Shown here in pieces: positions 25,237 through 38,200 of a DNA stretch of 64,000 nucleotides. This stretch comes from Chaetorhynchus papuensis (lineage: Eukaryota; Chordata; Aves; Passeriformes; Rhipiduridae). Under the pieces are notes generated by a model. It was given only the letters and a program-made list of their open reading frames with translations. It did not search any database and was not told the DNA's origin. Location of the stretch: assembly GCA_013396525.1 (NCBI GenBank), contig VWYX01000126.1, positions 124,001 through 188,000 on the forward strand. The letters run 5' to 3'. The position numbers were made by a program, and so were the translations under genes. Every line of letters starts with the position of its first letter. The stretch's first letter is position 1.

Positions 25237-26582
25237 CAAGATAAGCCCCCTAGGAACTAAAAATTAATTAAGGATCCTACTCTTCATGAACACTTATGTA
25301 AATATTCTCATCATAAGCTTGGTATCTAGCCATTTAGTTAACAGAATACATGAATGATTCATGGTAGCCCTATACATAATGCATAATTAAATCACAGACT
25401 GATGGAGTGGAATTTATTAATTGTGAAGACACATGTGTTACCATGATACTAATTTATTTCTTTCAATTTTATTGGCATATTGCTTGCTCATCTGTGATTG
25501 CCTGCTTTGTTGCATTACCCGAGAACAGTAACATGTTGTTAAAACAAATTATCTGGATATTTGGATAGGCTGTTTGTTCACTGATGGGAACAATATGTAT
25601 TTAGCAAAAAGATTTAATGTAAATTATTATACATGGGGTATTATCTTAGCACAGAACCATTGCACCAAAGCTGCTCTGATGAGCCATATTAATTTCTGAT
25701 ATGAGTAAAAAAAAATGTTAGAAAAATAACTGCAGGGACTCTGGCATGAAGAAAAAGTGCAAGTTCACAGAAAATGATCTTGGCAAAATTACATGGTAAC
25801 TCTTTATATATTTTTATGAATCCTTGCAATATTAGATTGTAAAATTTAACAGGTGTTTTAGCTCAGTCTTAGAATTTGTGTGCCTGCCTCAGGCTTTTGT
25901 CTGTGGTTCCTGTCATGTCTTGATGGGATCTTTGGAAAGAGATTTTTGTTTGTGCTAGATAAGAATTTCATGTCTTACCAATGGGATTTGATTCCTAGCA
26001 TAAATATAGTGTGGTGTTTTTTTGAATGTAGTATTTGAATGAAAATTAGGGAAATTGTTTTAAGGAGACTTTACACACCTTCCTTTTTCTGTGTCTCTGT
26101 ACATTTGCCAGATGAATTGGAAATTGAAGTTATGGCATTGAAAACTCAAGTAACTGTTTTGCTATGAATTTGATGAAAGGAGTCAAGTGTCTCACTTGGA
26201 AAAGAGGCCGTATTTTTATATACTTCACTTTTTTTAGCCTTTATGTTAGTCAGATGATTACACTGCTGAAAGGCAAGGGCTCATTCCCTTGAAAAACTCT
26301 GAGGGTCCAAGGCACAGTAACAAGTGGAAAGGAAAAATGTAGACTCTCTTAGGAAGATTTGAGTAGAACAGATGTGTAGTTGTCTTCAGAAAATGTTGGT
26401 TAAATAAGTACTTAGTGGAATATCTCAGGTATGCCTGAGTCCGGCACAAGCTACAATGAGCCCAAGTGATTGTAATTCTACTGCTGTGTGGTGGAGAGCA
26501 GAAGTGTCTATAGAAAATTCTGTATCTTTGTAGTCAGAAGCTGATATTAGGCTAAATATCATTAACTATCTTACTTCTTTTG

Positions 26583-26705
26583 CCATCTAAGCCGGAAAAT
26601 AAAGCCAGAAGGGACACTTAGCTCATCTCATTTTACCTGTTGAGCATCCCAGGCTGTTATTTTGTAATTCTGCCCTGGTGGCCAGTAGCAAAGGTAGGGT
26701 ATGAA
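26583..26705 (-). mobile_element. ancient CR1 (L3-like) 3' end remnant
   Basis: Read from the minus strand this is the terminal part of the old CR1 type also seen at 13150-14595. Diagnostic plus-strand text is aaagccagaagggacactta, followed by a 'ctcatctcattttacctgtt' block and tgttattttgtaattctgcc. The corresponding consensus is 'ggccagaagggaccattgtgatcatctagtctgacctcctgtat' and 'catagaatttcacccagtaattcctg'. Only about 120 bp survive. The opposite strand of the related 3' end appears near 14520-14590. Confidence 0.55.
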
Positions 26706-27334
26706 TCAGTGGAGGATCTTCTAACTCTGGCATACCTTGATCACTTTCTGTGTTGTCATATCTGCTGCTGCTGAACTGGGATTAGAAAATATGTCCTGCT
26801 TTTGTGCAGATGAGTCAGGTTGGGTCACCTTTTAAAATCACTTAGAATCATCAGTCCTGGACTTGCTTCAGTGCAAAAGCTATTTCGGTGCTTGATTCTT
26901 ATGGAACATGGATGGTGACTCTTCTGCTGAGCAGGATTTCCTCCACTGGATAACCTGGTTAGCACTGCAAGGAGGGTGGAGTAGAGCTTGGTGCTTGATG
27001 CATGAAGCCCTCCCTCTGTTTTGCTGTAAGATCAGCTGCTTTCTTTCACATAAAATGATGCTGGAAGATACTGGAGGAAAAAAAATGAATCTGGAAAAAA
27101 ATTATAATACATAATTAAGCAACATTTTGGAGTTTCTTGTGATTGTGGAGGGAAAGGAAGTTTGGGTGTTTTGTTTGGTTTAGCCAACTGCCAGGACCTC
27201 AGCATGCTATGTGCTGTATTGACACATGTTAAGAATCAGTTCTTGCTCAAAAAGTTTGCTATCTGGTGAGACAAGCAAAGCAAGATGTGGTAAGTACTAT
27301 CACTGCTGTTCAGAGACAGAGCAATTGAGTTGAC
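26706..27334. other. unique non-coding sequence
   Basis: No gene or repeat family was recognised. Confidence 0.5.
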
Positions 27335-27475
27335 AGATACAGAAGTAATTGAGACCCTGGCTTCAAAAAGGTTAAATGACTGTCGGAGGCCCCCCCCCCC
27401 CGCCTCCCCCCCCAGGAATTAAACTGCAGAGCTGAGAAATGAATCCAGGTTCTAGTGTTGGCTCTTGGCCATAAA
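27335..27475 (-). repeat. MIR-like SINE remnant carrying C-tracts
   Basis: In reverse orientation the blocks 'gaccctggcttcaaaaaggttaaatgac', 'ctgcagagctgagaaatgaatccaggttc' and 'gttggctcttggcc' follow MIR order (complement of core and tRNA-like head: 'gaggttaaatgacttgcccaaggtcacac...gcagagctgggaatagaacccaggtct...gctctt'). The segment normally reading 'cccaaggtcacac' is replaced by a C12 run (27390-27401), a short G-containing interruption and a C8 run (27406-27413). This suggests simple-repeat expansion inside the SINE. Confidence 0.6.
27390..27413 (+). repeat. interrupted poly-C tract
   Basis: C12, then GCCT, then C8. The minus strand is G-rich and could form a G-quadruplex. It sits inside the MIR-like remnant at 27335-27475. 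Confidence 0.9.
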
Positions 27476-30400
27476 ACTGAAGGAAAAATGAATAAGCTGA
27501 AAAAGAGACAAGAACTGCAGAAACACACTTCTCAATTCTGTCCTCTTCAATTTTAAATATACATGTAGCTTAAGAAAATTATATAGTGCAACTATTGTTT
27601 CCTGACATATCAGAGTTGTTCTAATTCTGACTCTGACTTGTGTGACTTGAAACCAGATTGTGTCAGCAAGAATATTGGTAAAATTTCAGCTTGTTACAAA
27701 GTAGTTTATGCGTAAGATTTCCATACGTGATTTTTTAAGAGCTGCCTTTTTTATGAGTAAGCTGATTTCTGGTTTGCCTGAACTTCAGAACAAGACCATC
27801 TTGAGGTTTATCAGCATACACCTTGTCAATAGTACTGTAAGGAGTAGCTCTCACTGTGCTGAATCTGTATCCATCAGATAAAATATAGTATCAGTAATAT
27901 ATTAGTCATCCTGAACAACAGAGGAAAAGTTACTGTTGCAGAACTATCAGAAGATAAATATTTTCTGCTTTGAAATTAATCAAGTAGTTTTCTTTCAAGC
28001 TTTATCTTTTGCCTTTTGCTTTTCTTGCAGGGGTATGATTGGTCTCTCTGTATCTTATTCATGATGAATTACACTTGAATTAACTTAAAGAATTTAATTT
28101 CCCCCCACACCCCTGCCCAGGGCTAAGGACCAGATCCTTGACTCCTGCAAGCAGGTCTCGTTCCCATTGAACTGTGTGTCTGTTCTATTAAACGTGCCCC
28201 TCAGCATAAGGAAACTACTTATTTTAGGAATGTTAGCTGAAATGTTGAGCTGTTAAACTTGAGGCTATTCCCAGCATCATGTTACCAGGTTTCCTGATCA
28301 GGTAAATCAGAATAATGGTGTTCTTAGCTGAGATACTGAGGGAACTTCTCAGCTAAAGACAGCTGGATGCCGAAATAGAATACTCAGGAAGGTTGCAGAA
28401 ACTCTACCAGTGGAGGTTTTCTGCGTTTGGTTTGTTTTTTAAATTATTTTAAATTTTTTCTTTAACAGATTTTTACTCAAAAGGCCCTGTAACAAGAGGA
28501 CGTGTAGGTGTAAATGCTCTGCTCTGGGAGTGTCCTGAGGTCATTTGCAATGTTTTTACCTGACACTGTGGAGACTGTTTATGTAGTGATTTTTCTCAAC
28601 AAACCTATGAAATTTTGGGCTGGTTGGTTTCTGCCCTTGCATGCTTTATAAAGTTGATGGGTTTTGGAGAAGGTTCTAAAAGCAATTTAGGGCTCTATAG
28701 TCAGAACATGTAGCCTTAGAGGGTAACGTGGTAAGAAAGGAAAATACCACGTGTTCCTAAAGAATTGGCAGGAGAAGCACCAGAGCATAAATGAGGCCAT
28801 TAGGAATAAATTCTGAGGAAAAGGTTAAATATACTTCTATCTTCCAGTCATAGCAATGTGAATATTAGAATACTGTTTCTGTGTGAGCTAGAAACCATTG
28901 AATTTGAAAGGGACCAAGTGGGGAAAAACCAGCTAAGTCTTCAGTCAGTGCCGGCTTCCAGCACACCATCTCCACAAAACAGCTGTGGGACCTTCTTGGG
29001 TTCAGGCCAGGCCTGTCTGACTTCTAGTCTGTGTGTAGCTTCCTTGAAGTGCACAGGGTGACACTATAGTAAAGATGTATGATCAGTGATGTCCTCTCCT
29101 GAACAAGACTTGGAAATGTTCCAGCTATTTGCCTACAAATCTGGTGAGCTATTTCTATATTGTAAGAGGTTGAGGAATATTGATGTGCTGAACAGTAGTA
29201 CTTGGGTCACTGAAATGCAGCATGATGTCCTCTCATATGCTGGATACAATACTACCTATAGCTGTGGAAAGGACTTTGTCCCATTCACAGTTACCTTGAA
29301 ATCCAAATGGCTAAATTAAGGACACTGGTCTAAAGGATATGCTTTTATCATGACCTTACTCTATTTGTTCTGCTTATCCCATGGTTGGACTGAGATCTCT
29401 GTTCCAAAGATCTGTGAGCTTGGGCCTGTTTGTGTTATTCCTGCTTTTTTGAGGACCTGATTTTTTAGATGATATTTCTAAATAATTCCAGATGGTCATA
29501 TAAAAAAAATTTAAAAATCTAAATTTATGTTTCTTTCTAACCTGTTTCTTGAGATGGGAGCTAAAAGTCTGATGTGAATCTCATCCAAAATGGTTGACTG
29601 TAGTTTATCTTTTATGTAGTTAGCCACAGCAGCTGCTGGAGATACGTGAATGCAACACATCTTTAATAAATGAGAGGGTACTTGTTTTGACTACTAGTAC
29701 AGGAGATGGTTTAGCCTGAGGCAAACCTACAGGCTATAGATATTTCAGCTGGCCATGTACAGTTTTTGCTCTAACTTGAAACCGTGCAAATAATAGATCA
29801 TAGTCTTTAAATAGATTTTTGGAGACAGGGTTGAAATGGGTGCTAAAGGGAAAGAATCTAGGCAATGTGTTATATTCATAGTAGTTGATTAAATCACTGA
29901 GAGGAGGAAGAGGGGGTTGTCCACCATATCTTTAGCATCTATAAAGAAGCCAGTTGAATAACATAGTTTTCTGGGGGCAAGATGTTATGCCAGACTACTT
30001 AATAATAAAGTTGTTGAAGACGCATAAAACCCAGCCTCAGATTCCACAGCAATAGAAATACTATTACAGGAGGTAGAGTAATAGAAGGAGACTGATGAAA
30101 ATACAGGGTAATTAGAGCAGATGATGCAGATTTGATGTACGAACACTGTTGAAGCTAGGTATTGCAGTTATTGAGAAGGACTAATATCAGCAATTTTTAG
30201 CCTCACCCAAAGTGAAATCTCAGCAAGATTCCCAGCAGATTTCTTCCCTGGAACTAAAGAGGAATTGTTGAATAAGAGAGAGAGAGAAGAGGGACCAACT
30301 ATGCTTTAAAAGCAGACAGGAAGAAGACAGAAAGGAATAAGACAGCAAATTAGAACACATTTACTTTTCTTTCTCCTTCTGTGCCCTATAGCCAGGATTG

Positions 30401-33299
30401 GATTTTGTTTTGGTTTGTTCTTGTTTTTTTCTTTTCCCATCTCCATAGTGTCACTTAAAAGATGATGATGGTCATATGACATGACATCTTTTAATATGGA
30501 ACTGTAATGAAACTGCTGGATAACCCCAAGTTTTCTGAGGGGAAAAGATCTGATTGGAGAGAGCCTTAATGTTTTACCTTTCATATAATGCAAAGTAGTG
30601 GGATGCCTTTTTAAAAACAACCAATGTATATAGCTGCAGTCAACATTACACAAATGTAGAGAATTGGACACTTATTGTGCAGGCTTTTGAGCAATTGTAC
30701 ATAGTTTTCTGTGGTTCAGAGAGTTGTTTTTTCATGTTAATAAGAATTAGTGCAAAGTTTGAAACTTCCTGTTTGTAGACTGGGTGATTTTTTTTTTTTC
30801 CTGGGCTATATAATTTGCGATATGCTGCACTCATTCCTATCTCACTGTCCCTGTATTTTAGGATTGCCAGAATCGGCTCATTTTTCATCCTGACACCCAC
30901 CATTGGTCCTGCCATATAACCTGTAAAAGAGGACATTGCTAATGGGTTTGCAGTATTACAGCTCGTGGGGTGGAGCACACAGAGGTGAGAGGCTGAGTGC
31001 TGGGGCTCGTCTCCGGATGAGTTAGCGGGATCTCAGCCACACATACCGCCTCCCACATGGAGGGGGGTTTGGCAGTCAGCATGCAACTGGGTAGCAAAGC
31101 AAGCAAATAGTGTCTGGACAGCACTAACAGTCTCCAGACTAGCACAAAAATTTAAATTAAGCTCAGATTTAGCTTAAGTTACTGAAACTTAACACCTCTT
31201 GAGGACTGTTTCACTGTGTTGAGAGCTTGGTGTCTCTGGTGCACAACTTTAAATCTACTGCTACCTTTTGGCATTTGGGAGGGGAGGGTGTGGATGAGTG
31301 GGAGAGATGTAGTGTGATCTCTCTTTCACTGTGATCTTGCAGCTCAGGGTGGGTGTAGGATTGCATAAACTTATTTCTGAGGTGCAGATAACCTAGGGAA
31401 TGCTCAGGAGAAAAGCTTTTTACACAGGTGTTTTTCTATATGTGCAAAAACTCTTACCTGGCTGTGTGTGTTACCAGAGAAAATATATATGGGCAGGCAC
31501 AATGACTCATAAAAGTCCTCTGTGTATGTCCATGATATGTTTACACAATACAAAGTTTAGTGGCAGTGCTGGTTTATTGGATTTTCAGCCCCATGTCACT
31601 TATTCTGCTGCACTCATGATTCAGTGCTGCCTTAGCTGTAGTTTCATGTTCAGCTGCAGGGCCGCTTGAGCTGGATTGATAGACCCAGCTGAGAAACACT
31701 GACTCTGAGCCCAGGGTAGGGCTGACAGTTGAGCTGGATCAGCTTCCTTTCCAGGCTGCTGAATAGACAGTGGTTAAATCAGTTGGCTTAGAAGAAAATG
31801 TTTAACCCAGGCAAATAACTTTGAAATTTAAGGAAATGATTTCACAAGCAATTACACCAGCAGACCTAAGAGGACATATCTGTGAGGGCAGGTATGGATT
31901 GGTGACAAATAGCTGAGATGACTTGGAAGTGACAAACCCCTGAACAGGACATCTGACTACTTTATTGCAAGGAGAGAGGAGAACAACTGAAAGGAGAGAA
32001 AATCCAAAGGTGCTTTATGGAAATCAAAACTTTTTGTTTGTAGGGAAGTTTCCTGGAAGGTGGGACGATATCATCTATTTGAAATTCAGGATCAAATCTG
32101 TTGCATCTCTGAGCAGTATTGATTCACCAAGTGGAGTGTGTCTTCCTTTGGGATTTCTTCCCCAATTTAGGCTTCAATTGATGTAATCTCAGAAGAAAAA
32201 CCTTGCTTCCCCTTATAAACTGTTCTCACCAGATGTCTTGTAAATTTTTCCCTTTGTTCCTTTGAAATGACTGGGCTTTGACCTTAGCTTTCCTAATGTT
32301 ATTTAGCCCACATGGAATATCTATAAAAATAAGAGCTGCAAACTCTATTAAGAAAAGCACGTATGACCTCCGCTTGTAATAACAGAATGCAATTAACGTC
32401 AGACTTGTTTTGATGATAAATTGGGGGGTAACAAATGGATTTTGCTTTTTCAAACACACCAGTATGAAGGAAAAAGGGAAAATGAGCTTTAAACTACTTA
32501 CTGAAATTTTAAAAGATCTCTTCTTCCCCACCTTAAACCTGAATCAATCAATACAACTGAATTTTTAGCAGATTTGCACATTCTAAACAAAAAAACCCCC
32601 AACAAATTTAAAAGAAAAGGTTTCTATAGGCAATTTTAAATCAAAGGCTGTAATTCAGAGTGGGGATGTTCTTGTGTTACAAACTAGGGAAAAGTTCCAC
32701 TTGTGAAGCCCCCTAGTAAATGTAGCAGTTGCAGCAGATCCATGGGCACATGATGAAGATTCTGTTGTTTTGGAGGTCTTCAGAGGCACATTGAAAACAT
32801 TTGCACCCACCTTCTAGCTTTTAAATGTCATGGCTTCTCCTCTGTTAATCCACAAAGGTGCCATCAGCCACTAGGTCAGAAAGCCTTGCTCTTCAGCTTA
32901 AGCTGTAGGTGCTTATATTTTCAAAAGGAAATAGCTCTGTTTCAGTTCAAGGTAGCTGACTGATGTTATTTGTTCATAAAGTGTTTCAGAGGATCAAGAC
33001 GACTTAGGTGAGTTTAAAACACAAGGAGCAAATTTGGCAAAGAGCAGGTGGAAGATGCCCAAGGGAAAATGAAGTGCCAGGGCCACAGCTGTAAAAGAAT
33101 GCAAGTGCCTAGGCTAACTGACTGTATTTAAGTGCCTTTTCTTCAGCTGACCCCCTCCTGTCTCTCATACTTCAAGTCTGTGTAGGAAAGCCTTCCTTAT
33201 GAAATTTGATTACTTTAAGTTACTTAAGACTGGAGAGCAGTTTCGGGGGGTTTTCTTCTCTAATAGCCAAATATGAATAATTCCCTGCTCTGATAAGTA
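27476..33299. other. unique non-coding sequence
   Basis: About 5.8 kb without a recognisable gene. Open frames reach 121 codons (30306-30671, minus) without a domain. A tRNA-Pro primer-site-like string near 30999-31016 is not accompanied by an LTR. Poly-T (30788-30800) and GA-rich (30276-30288) runs are present. Confidence 0.5.
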
Positions 33300-33405
33300 C
33301 TTGCCCTTTCCTCATCCTGTCTCATGACTGGGAGACGATAGATAATAACTCTCTCGTCTAAGTCACCAGAGGTTCTTGTGAGGGCTGTGTATTCTCTCAT
33401 CCAAG
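33300..33405 (+). repeat. possible MIR-like SINE remnant, 3' half
   Basis: The blocks cttgccctttcctcatcctg, a 'gactgggagacgatagataataac' stretch and 'gaggttcttgtgagggct' follow the MIR order 'cctctgtgcctcatctgtaaaatggggataataa...caggggttgttgtgaggat'. No head region is recognised upstream. Moderate-to-low call. Confidence 0.38.
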
Positions 33406-34103
33406 GGGCAGATGGCACTGGAATGCATTCGGAGCAGGTGGTTGCCTAGAGCAGAGAAATGCTTGCTGACTGTGGTGTACAAGCAGCTGAGCTGGGAACA
33501 CCACTCGTTTCCTAGTTTGCTTAGGGCAGCAAATTCCTAGAATTAGTTCACCTACAGTTAAAACAAGCAGGAGAGCATTTAGTTTCTGTATGCAGTTTTC
33601 AGCATAGCAGCTTAATTTCAAAAAATCTCTGGTAAAGCAAAGAGGAAACCACAAAGAGGAAACCAGATTACTTGTGCACCAGCTGGGTAGATGGAGTAAT
33701 TTGTCTTTTCCTCCTCTTTCAAACCCCACCCTCCCCAAACAAACGAAAACAACAAAACCCCTCCCAGCCCTCTCACCAGCTTAAAAATGATGCTGTACTA
33801 GTCGGCAGCTGGGTGAATTATTGTTCAAAGTGATCTTGAAAGGGAGCTTAGAGTACTATGGAGAACTGCTACAGCTATCATGAAGCAGTTTTATTTGTAT
33901 GATAGAATTTGACAATATATTTTTCCTGCTGACAGGAAGGAATCCCTGGGCATATTTTTATACCCAGGATTTGCTCTAGGGTCAAGATTTTGGTCTGTAA
34001 CATTGCTCATCCAGTAGCTGGCATCAAAAGCCATATGATATGGCCCAATGTCAGTGTCTCTTCTCTTGCCAGAATACTGAACTCACTGAACACTGTGAGA
34101 AGG
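33406..34103. other. unique non-coding sequence
   Basis: No gene recognised. An A/C-rich stretch lies at 33722-33768. Confidence 0.5.
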
Positions 34104-34532
34104 TGTACTGGGTTTGTGTGGCAAGGTTTTGATAGCACATGGCAGGGGCTACAGTGCTGGCTTGTGTGAGAAGGTGTTATAACCTTCTCCTGTGTCTGAT
34201 GGATCCAATGCCAGCTCCAAGATGGATCTGCTACTGGCCAAGGCTGAGCCCATCAGAGATGGGGGTAGCATCTCTGGGATAAGGTAGTTAAGAAGAAGGA
34301 AAAATTGCTGTGCAGCAGCATTTGCAGCCAGTGAGAGGAGTGGGGAGATGGGAGAGGAACAACTCTGTAGACATCGGAGTCCGTGCACAAGGAGGGGCAG
34401 GAGGTGCTCCAGCTCCTGGGGCAGAGATTCCCCTGCAGCCCCAGGTGAAGACCGTGGTGAGGCAGCTGTCCCCCCACAGCCCGTGGAGGTCCCTGGTGGA
34501 GCACTTACCCACCCACAGCCCGTGGAGGACCC

Positions 34533-34799
34533 CACACTGGAGCAGCTGGATGTGTCCAAAGGAGGCTGTGGCCCCGAGGGAAGCCTGTGCTGGTGGTGTG
34601 GACCCACGGGGAGGAGTCCGTGCTGGAGCAGGGTTTGCTGGCAGGGTCCCCATAGGGAACCCCTCTGTTCTGAAGGACTGCCCTCTGTGGAAGGGACTCA
34701 CACTGGAGCAGTTCATGATCTGCAGCCTGTGGGAAGGATTCACACTGGAGAAGTTTGTAGAGGACTGTCTCAAGAGATAGGAACCCCACGCTGGGGCAG
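34533..34799 (+). repeat. minisatellite-like units inside the LTR
   Basis: The string cacactggagcag or a close variant recurs at 34533, 34699, 34741 (agaag variant) and 34787 (cacgctggggcag). The last three are spaced 42 and 46 bp apart, and 'gtggaagg'/'gtgggaagg' precedes two of them. A related 'cccgtggagg' block precedes the first unit. The pattern indicates internal tandem amplification in the LTR's GC-rich region. Confidence 0.75.
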
Positions 34800-35034
34800 G
34801 GGAAGAGTTTGAGGGGTCCTCCCCATGAGGAGGAAGGAGCAGCAGAGGTGATGTGTGATGCACTGACTGCAACCCCCATTGCTGTTTGCTTGTGCTGCTG
34901 GGAGGAAGGGTGTGGAGGTGTGTGCATGTAGAGAAATTGGGAGTAAAATAAAACCTGAGAAGAAGGAGGAGGTGGAGGAGAAGGTGTTTTTAAGATTGTT
35001 GTATTTTTCATTATCCCACTCTAATTTGATTGGC

Positions 35035-35040
35035 AATAAA
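35035..35040 (+). promoter_or_regulatory. LTR polyadenylation signal AATAAA
   Basis: A canonical AATAAA sits in an AT-rich stretch about 180 bp before the 3' end of the LTR, as expected for the R region. The orientation agrees with the plus-strand LTR. Confidence 0.55.
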
Positions 35041-35221
35041 TTAAATTAATTATTTGACAAATTGAGTCTGTCTTGCTTGTGACAGTAATGATTGAGTGCT
35101 TGCTCCCTTTCTTTATCTTGACTCTTTTGTTATATTTTCTTTCCTCTGTCCAGCTGGAGAGGGGTAGTGATACAACAGCTTTGGTTGGATGCCAGGTGAC
35201 CACCAAGGTTGACCCACCACA

Positions 35222-38200
35222 GAAAGTGACAGTTTTTCCATATTATTCTTGTGAAAGTTTGATGGAGAAATGCAGTGGATATACTGGACGACAGTAATTT
35301 CCCTCTCAGACTACTGTTTAGCTTATTTGTTTGTATTTATGCCAACCTCACTGAAGAAAGAAACTGCTTTGACTTTTTTCTGGACTTGGAATTTGTTTTC
35401 AGTTCTATCACGAAGTTCAAAATCACTTGAAAAAAGAGCAGAGAGACACCAATTTTATTAGTATTTAAAAGAAACTAAAGTGTGGGAGGTTATCAAAGAA
35501 AGGAAGACTTTCTATGTGATGCACGTGAAGCAGGTGTGACTGTGTTTTGGAACATGGCACTTCATTTTATTTTAGGTCACTGCTGCCACCATGTGGAATA
35601 GTTTCCTCTAACTTTTCATGAGGTCTTAACCTTGCACTTGGCTTCAATCACCTGCTAGTTCATGGAAAGGCAACGGGCTAGATTTTTTAATTGTCCTAAT
35701 AATAAAAAAAAAGCTGTTGATTGCACCTCAGTTGGTGGCTTATGGTAATGTCATTGATGCCTGATGTGCTGCTTGTCTAAGCAGTCACATGGTACAAGTG
35801 GGTTGGGGTAAATGCTTACTCTGTGCACTACAGAATTTGGAGCAAAAGGAAAATAATTGAGTTCATCAGTAATGATATGTGAGCCGTAAGGAGAAGCAGC
35901 AGCAATTTACTGAGTTTAACATGAGGAACTTCCACATACAAAATAATGTATTTGGGTTAATGTAGCTGTTTCAGTTGCTTCTCTTTGACAAGTTCTGTGT
36001 CTTTTATCCTTTGCATCCTCCTTTTGCTTTGTAAAGAGCCCTGTGTCAATAAGGTGGCCACTTTATCAGGTCAACAGCTGCTAAAAGCTTCCTTGCCTAA
36101 GGTGTGTGATAATGGAGGGCAGCATCTCCACAGAGAAGTGTGGTGTGGCACTTAGGAGGAAGGATTTGTTTATCCTTAAGACTTGGTTGGTTAGCTAGCT
36201 GACTGAGTGTGAGGGGGTTCCTTCAGTAGACAGTGGCACTCTTGCCGTCTCACACAGCCTGTGCCACTGTGTTCCCAGGAAGGTGATTCACAGACTTTGG
36301 ATCAAAGGGGGTATCATCAATGACACCCATATACTGTAGCTAGCAGCATTGAAATTGGATTTCTATTTTCATAAAATACGTTTTAGCTGGCAACCGGACA
36401 ACGTTGTTTCCTTTTTGTGAAAGTAACAAAATGTATACATACACATTTCCAGGCAGGAGCTTCTCAATAACAGTTTTGGAAAAAGCTCATTTTCTCTTGA
36501 CTTTGAAATTGAACATGCCAGTGATATTGAGCAGTTCAGCCATCTGAAGCAGTCATTTATCAGCCTGCTCACAAGGGTGTGTTACCTGAGTATTTTCTTT
36601 ATGAGGAGTCTTGGCTTCACAAAACTATGAAATAATAGTGAGGTGGAGAAGTTCTAGGTCTTTTTGTGTGGCTTTTTTCTTCCCCTCTGGTGCTCCCTAA
36701 TTTCAGTTGCTTGACAAATAATAGTCATCACATGTACCACTGCACCTCATTTAAATGTGTTCCTGAAATGCGTTTCTGCACTTCTGTTATCCACTGAACT
36801 CACTGGGTTCTGGCTTTAACAAAAGCATAGAGAAGGCCTTTAATTTCCTCAGCTGACAAAATTGTAATGTGCTGCTTTGAAACTGCTGGCTTGCAACATG
36901 TTCTGCCTGCAAGTCCCTTTCTTCCCTTATGCTCTTACCACAAATTTTGTTCTGGAGAAAGGTACTGAAGACTAAAATCCTCTCTAGGCAAAGAACAGAT
37001 CCAAATGATCCAAATAATACTGATAATACTTCAGACCACCCCTGGAAAGAAGTAGAATGTAATTTCATTTCCAGTTCTGATTCTAGACTTTATCTTTAGG
37101 GCATGGAGATAGTGCTGTGGATGCCCATGCATCAGGATCTAGCAAGTTAGTGCAGTGAAACCACTCTTTGTGGATGTATCTAGCTGATGAATAAGTTTGC
37201 TGTTCCTGAGGGTAGCTATAATGTTTTGAAAAAACATTTTTTCTTCTCTCATTGGGTGTAAGATTAAACATGGCATGAAAAGTCAGGAACATTTCATTTT
37301 AGAAATGTCAGAATGCTTTTATCTTGGAATGCTTTAGCATCATATAATATTATATATGCCGATATTTTAATAAAATGTAATACAAAATTAAAAGTCAGAA
37401 TGAAATATACCCTAACAGACAAACCTAAGAAGTTAAATTAAGTATTCCATCATAGAAATCAATATTTCAGAAGGTTTTGTTGTTGACAAAATTGTATTTG
37501 TCATCTGAAAAGCCATTTTCCTGTCTAGTTGATATCTTTTAACAGGGTCTGGTTGTGAATTGCTGAATTTTGTGTTCAAGAATATGGATGCATTTCAACA
37601 AAAGCATTGAAAAGCCACTTAGATGATAATGAATCTTCATCAGTAATGTAGTGAATTTGATTTGGTATACTGATGTAGAAAAGAATTGCTTTGTGTCCAG
37701 CATCAAATTTCTATCTTAAATATTCTTTGGGTCATGTTGTGTTTATCATTAGGACAGATAGGTATAATCTTCTTCAGGCTAGAATTAGAGTACGATTGTT
37801 TCACATTTGATAGATTTGCTTAGGCAGTGGTCAAACCACAGCAGTGGAAGAAGCAGGGGTTTCCCTGATTGCAAGACAAGAAACAGGAAGTCACAGAATT
37901 ACAGCACTAGACTGAGGCCTGTCAGTTACTGTCTGCAGGCAAGCTTGTCTCTGGATTGAAGTCTCCTTTCTACTTTTTTCCTTGTGCACAACCTTAAGAG
38001 TTTCTTTATGCTACTTGCTATAAGAAAAGCCCTACTAATGGGAATTTAAGATTCTTTTCTTCTTGATTTAAAAAGCATAATGCATCATTTTTTTAATGCA
38101 GTGAATTAACTAAGTTTTTCTGAAATATCATGAGTAACTTAAATTTCCAATACATCAGAGTTCAAATTATTTCATAAACCATAAGAAGAACAGAATTTAA

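Larger units (their letters stand above)
18271..26582. other. unique non-coding sequence
   Basis: About 8.3 kb without a recognisable gene or repeat family. Small features are a 17-bp inverted pair (19452-19468 with 20169-20185), a GA microsatellite at 22135-22148 and an A/C-rich stretch at 25162-25236. From about 25260 to 25700 the DNA is markedly AT-rich and repeat-free. Open frames (111 codons maximum, 19458-19793) show no domain. Confidence 0.5.
34104..35221 (+). mobile_element. avian endogenous-retrovirus-type LTR (solo)
   Basis: The element begins tgtactgggtttgtgtggca and ends gttgacccaccaca, so it has TG...CA termini. Flanking bases gaagg (34099-34103) and gaaag (35222-35226) form a 5-bp target-site duplication with one mismatch; a 5-bp duplication is usual for ERVL-type elements. 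The body matches a repeat I recall as abundant in bird genomes: gccaatgccagctccaagatgg-type U3, GC-rich middle with repeated 'ctggagcag' units, an AATAAA signal at 35035-35040, and a U5-like 3' part with gagtctgtcttgcttgtgac. Upstream and downstream I see no gag, pol or second LTR, so this is most likely a solo LTR. Its low stop density opens frames up to 194 codons on both strands; these are not genes. Exact family unknown to me. Confidence 0.78.

Noticed and set aside
30999..31016. String resembling a retroviral tRNA-Pro primer-binding site (tggggctcgtctccggat)
   Set aside because: Requires indels to match, is not preceded by an LTR ending in CA, and no gag or pol remnant follows. Probably chance.
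34149..35036. Cluster of long open frames on both strands (up to 194 codons)
   Set aside because: They lie wholly inside the LTR-like element, overlap each other in several frames and read its GC-rich minisatellite; none resembles a retroviral or cellular protein.
37325..37400. AT palindromes around ataatattatatat that could suggest an origin or attachment site
   Set aside because: The base composition alone explains short AT palindromes, and no supporting motif array was seen.
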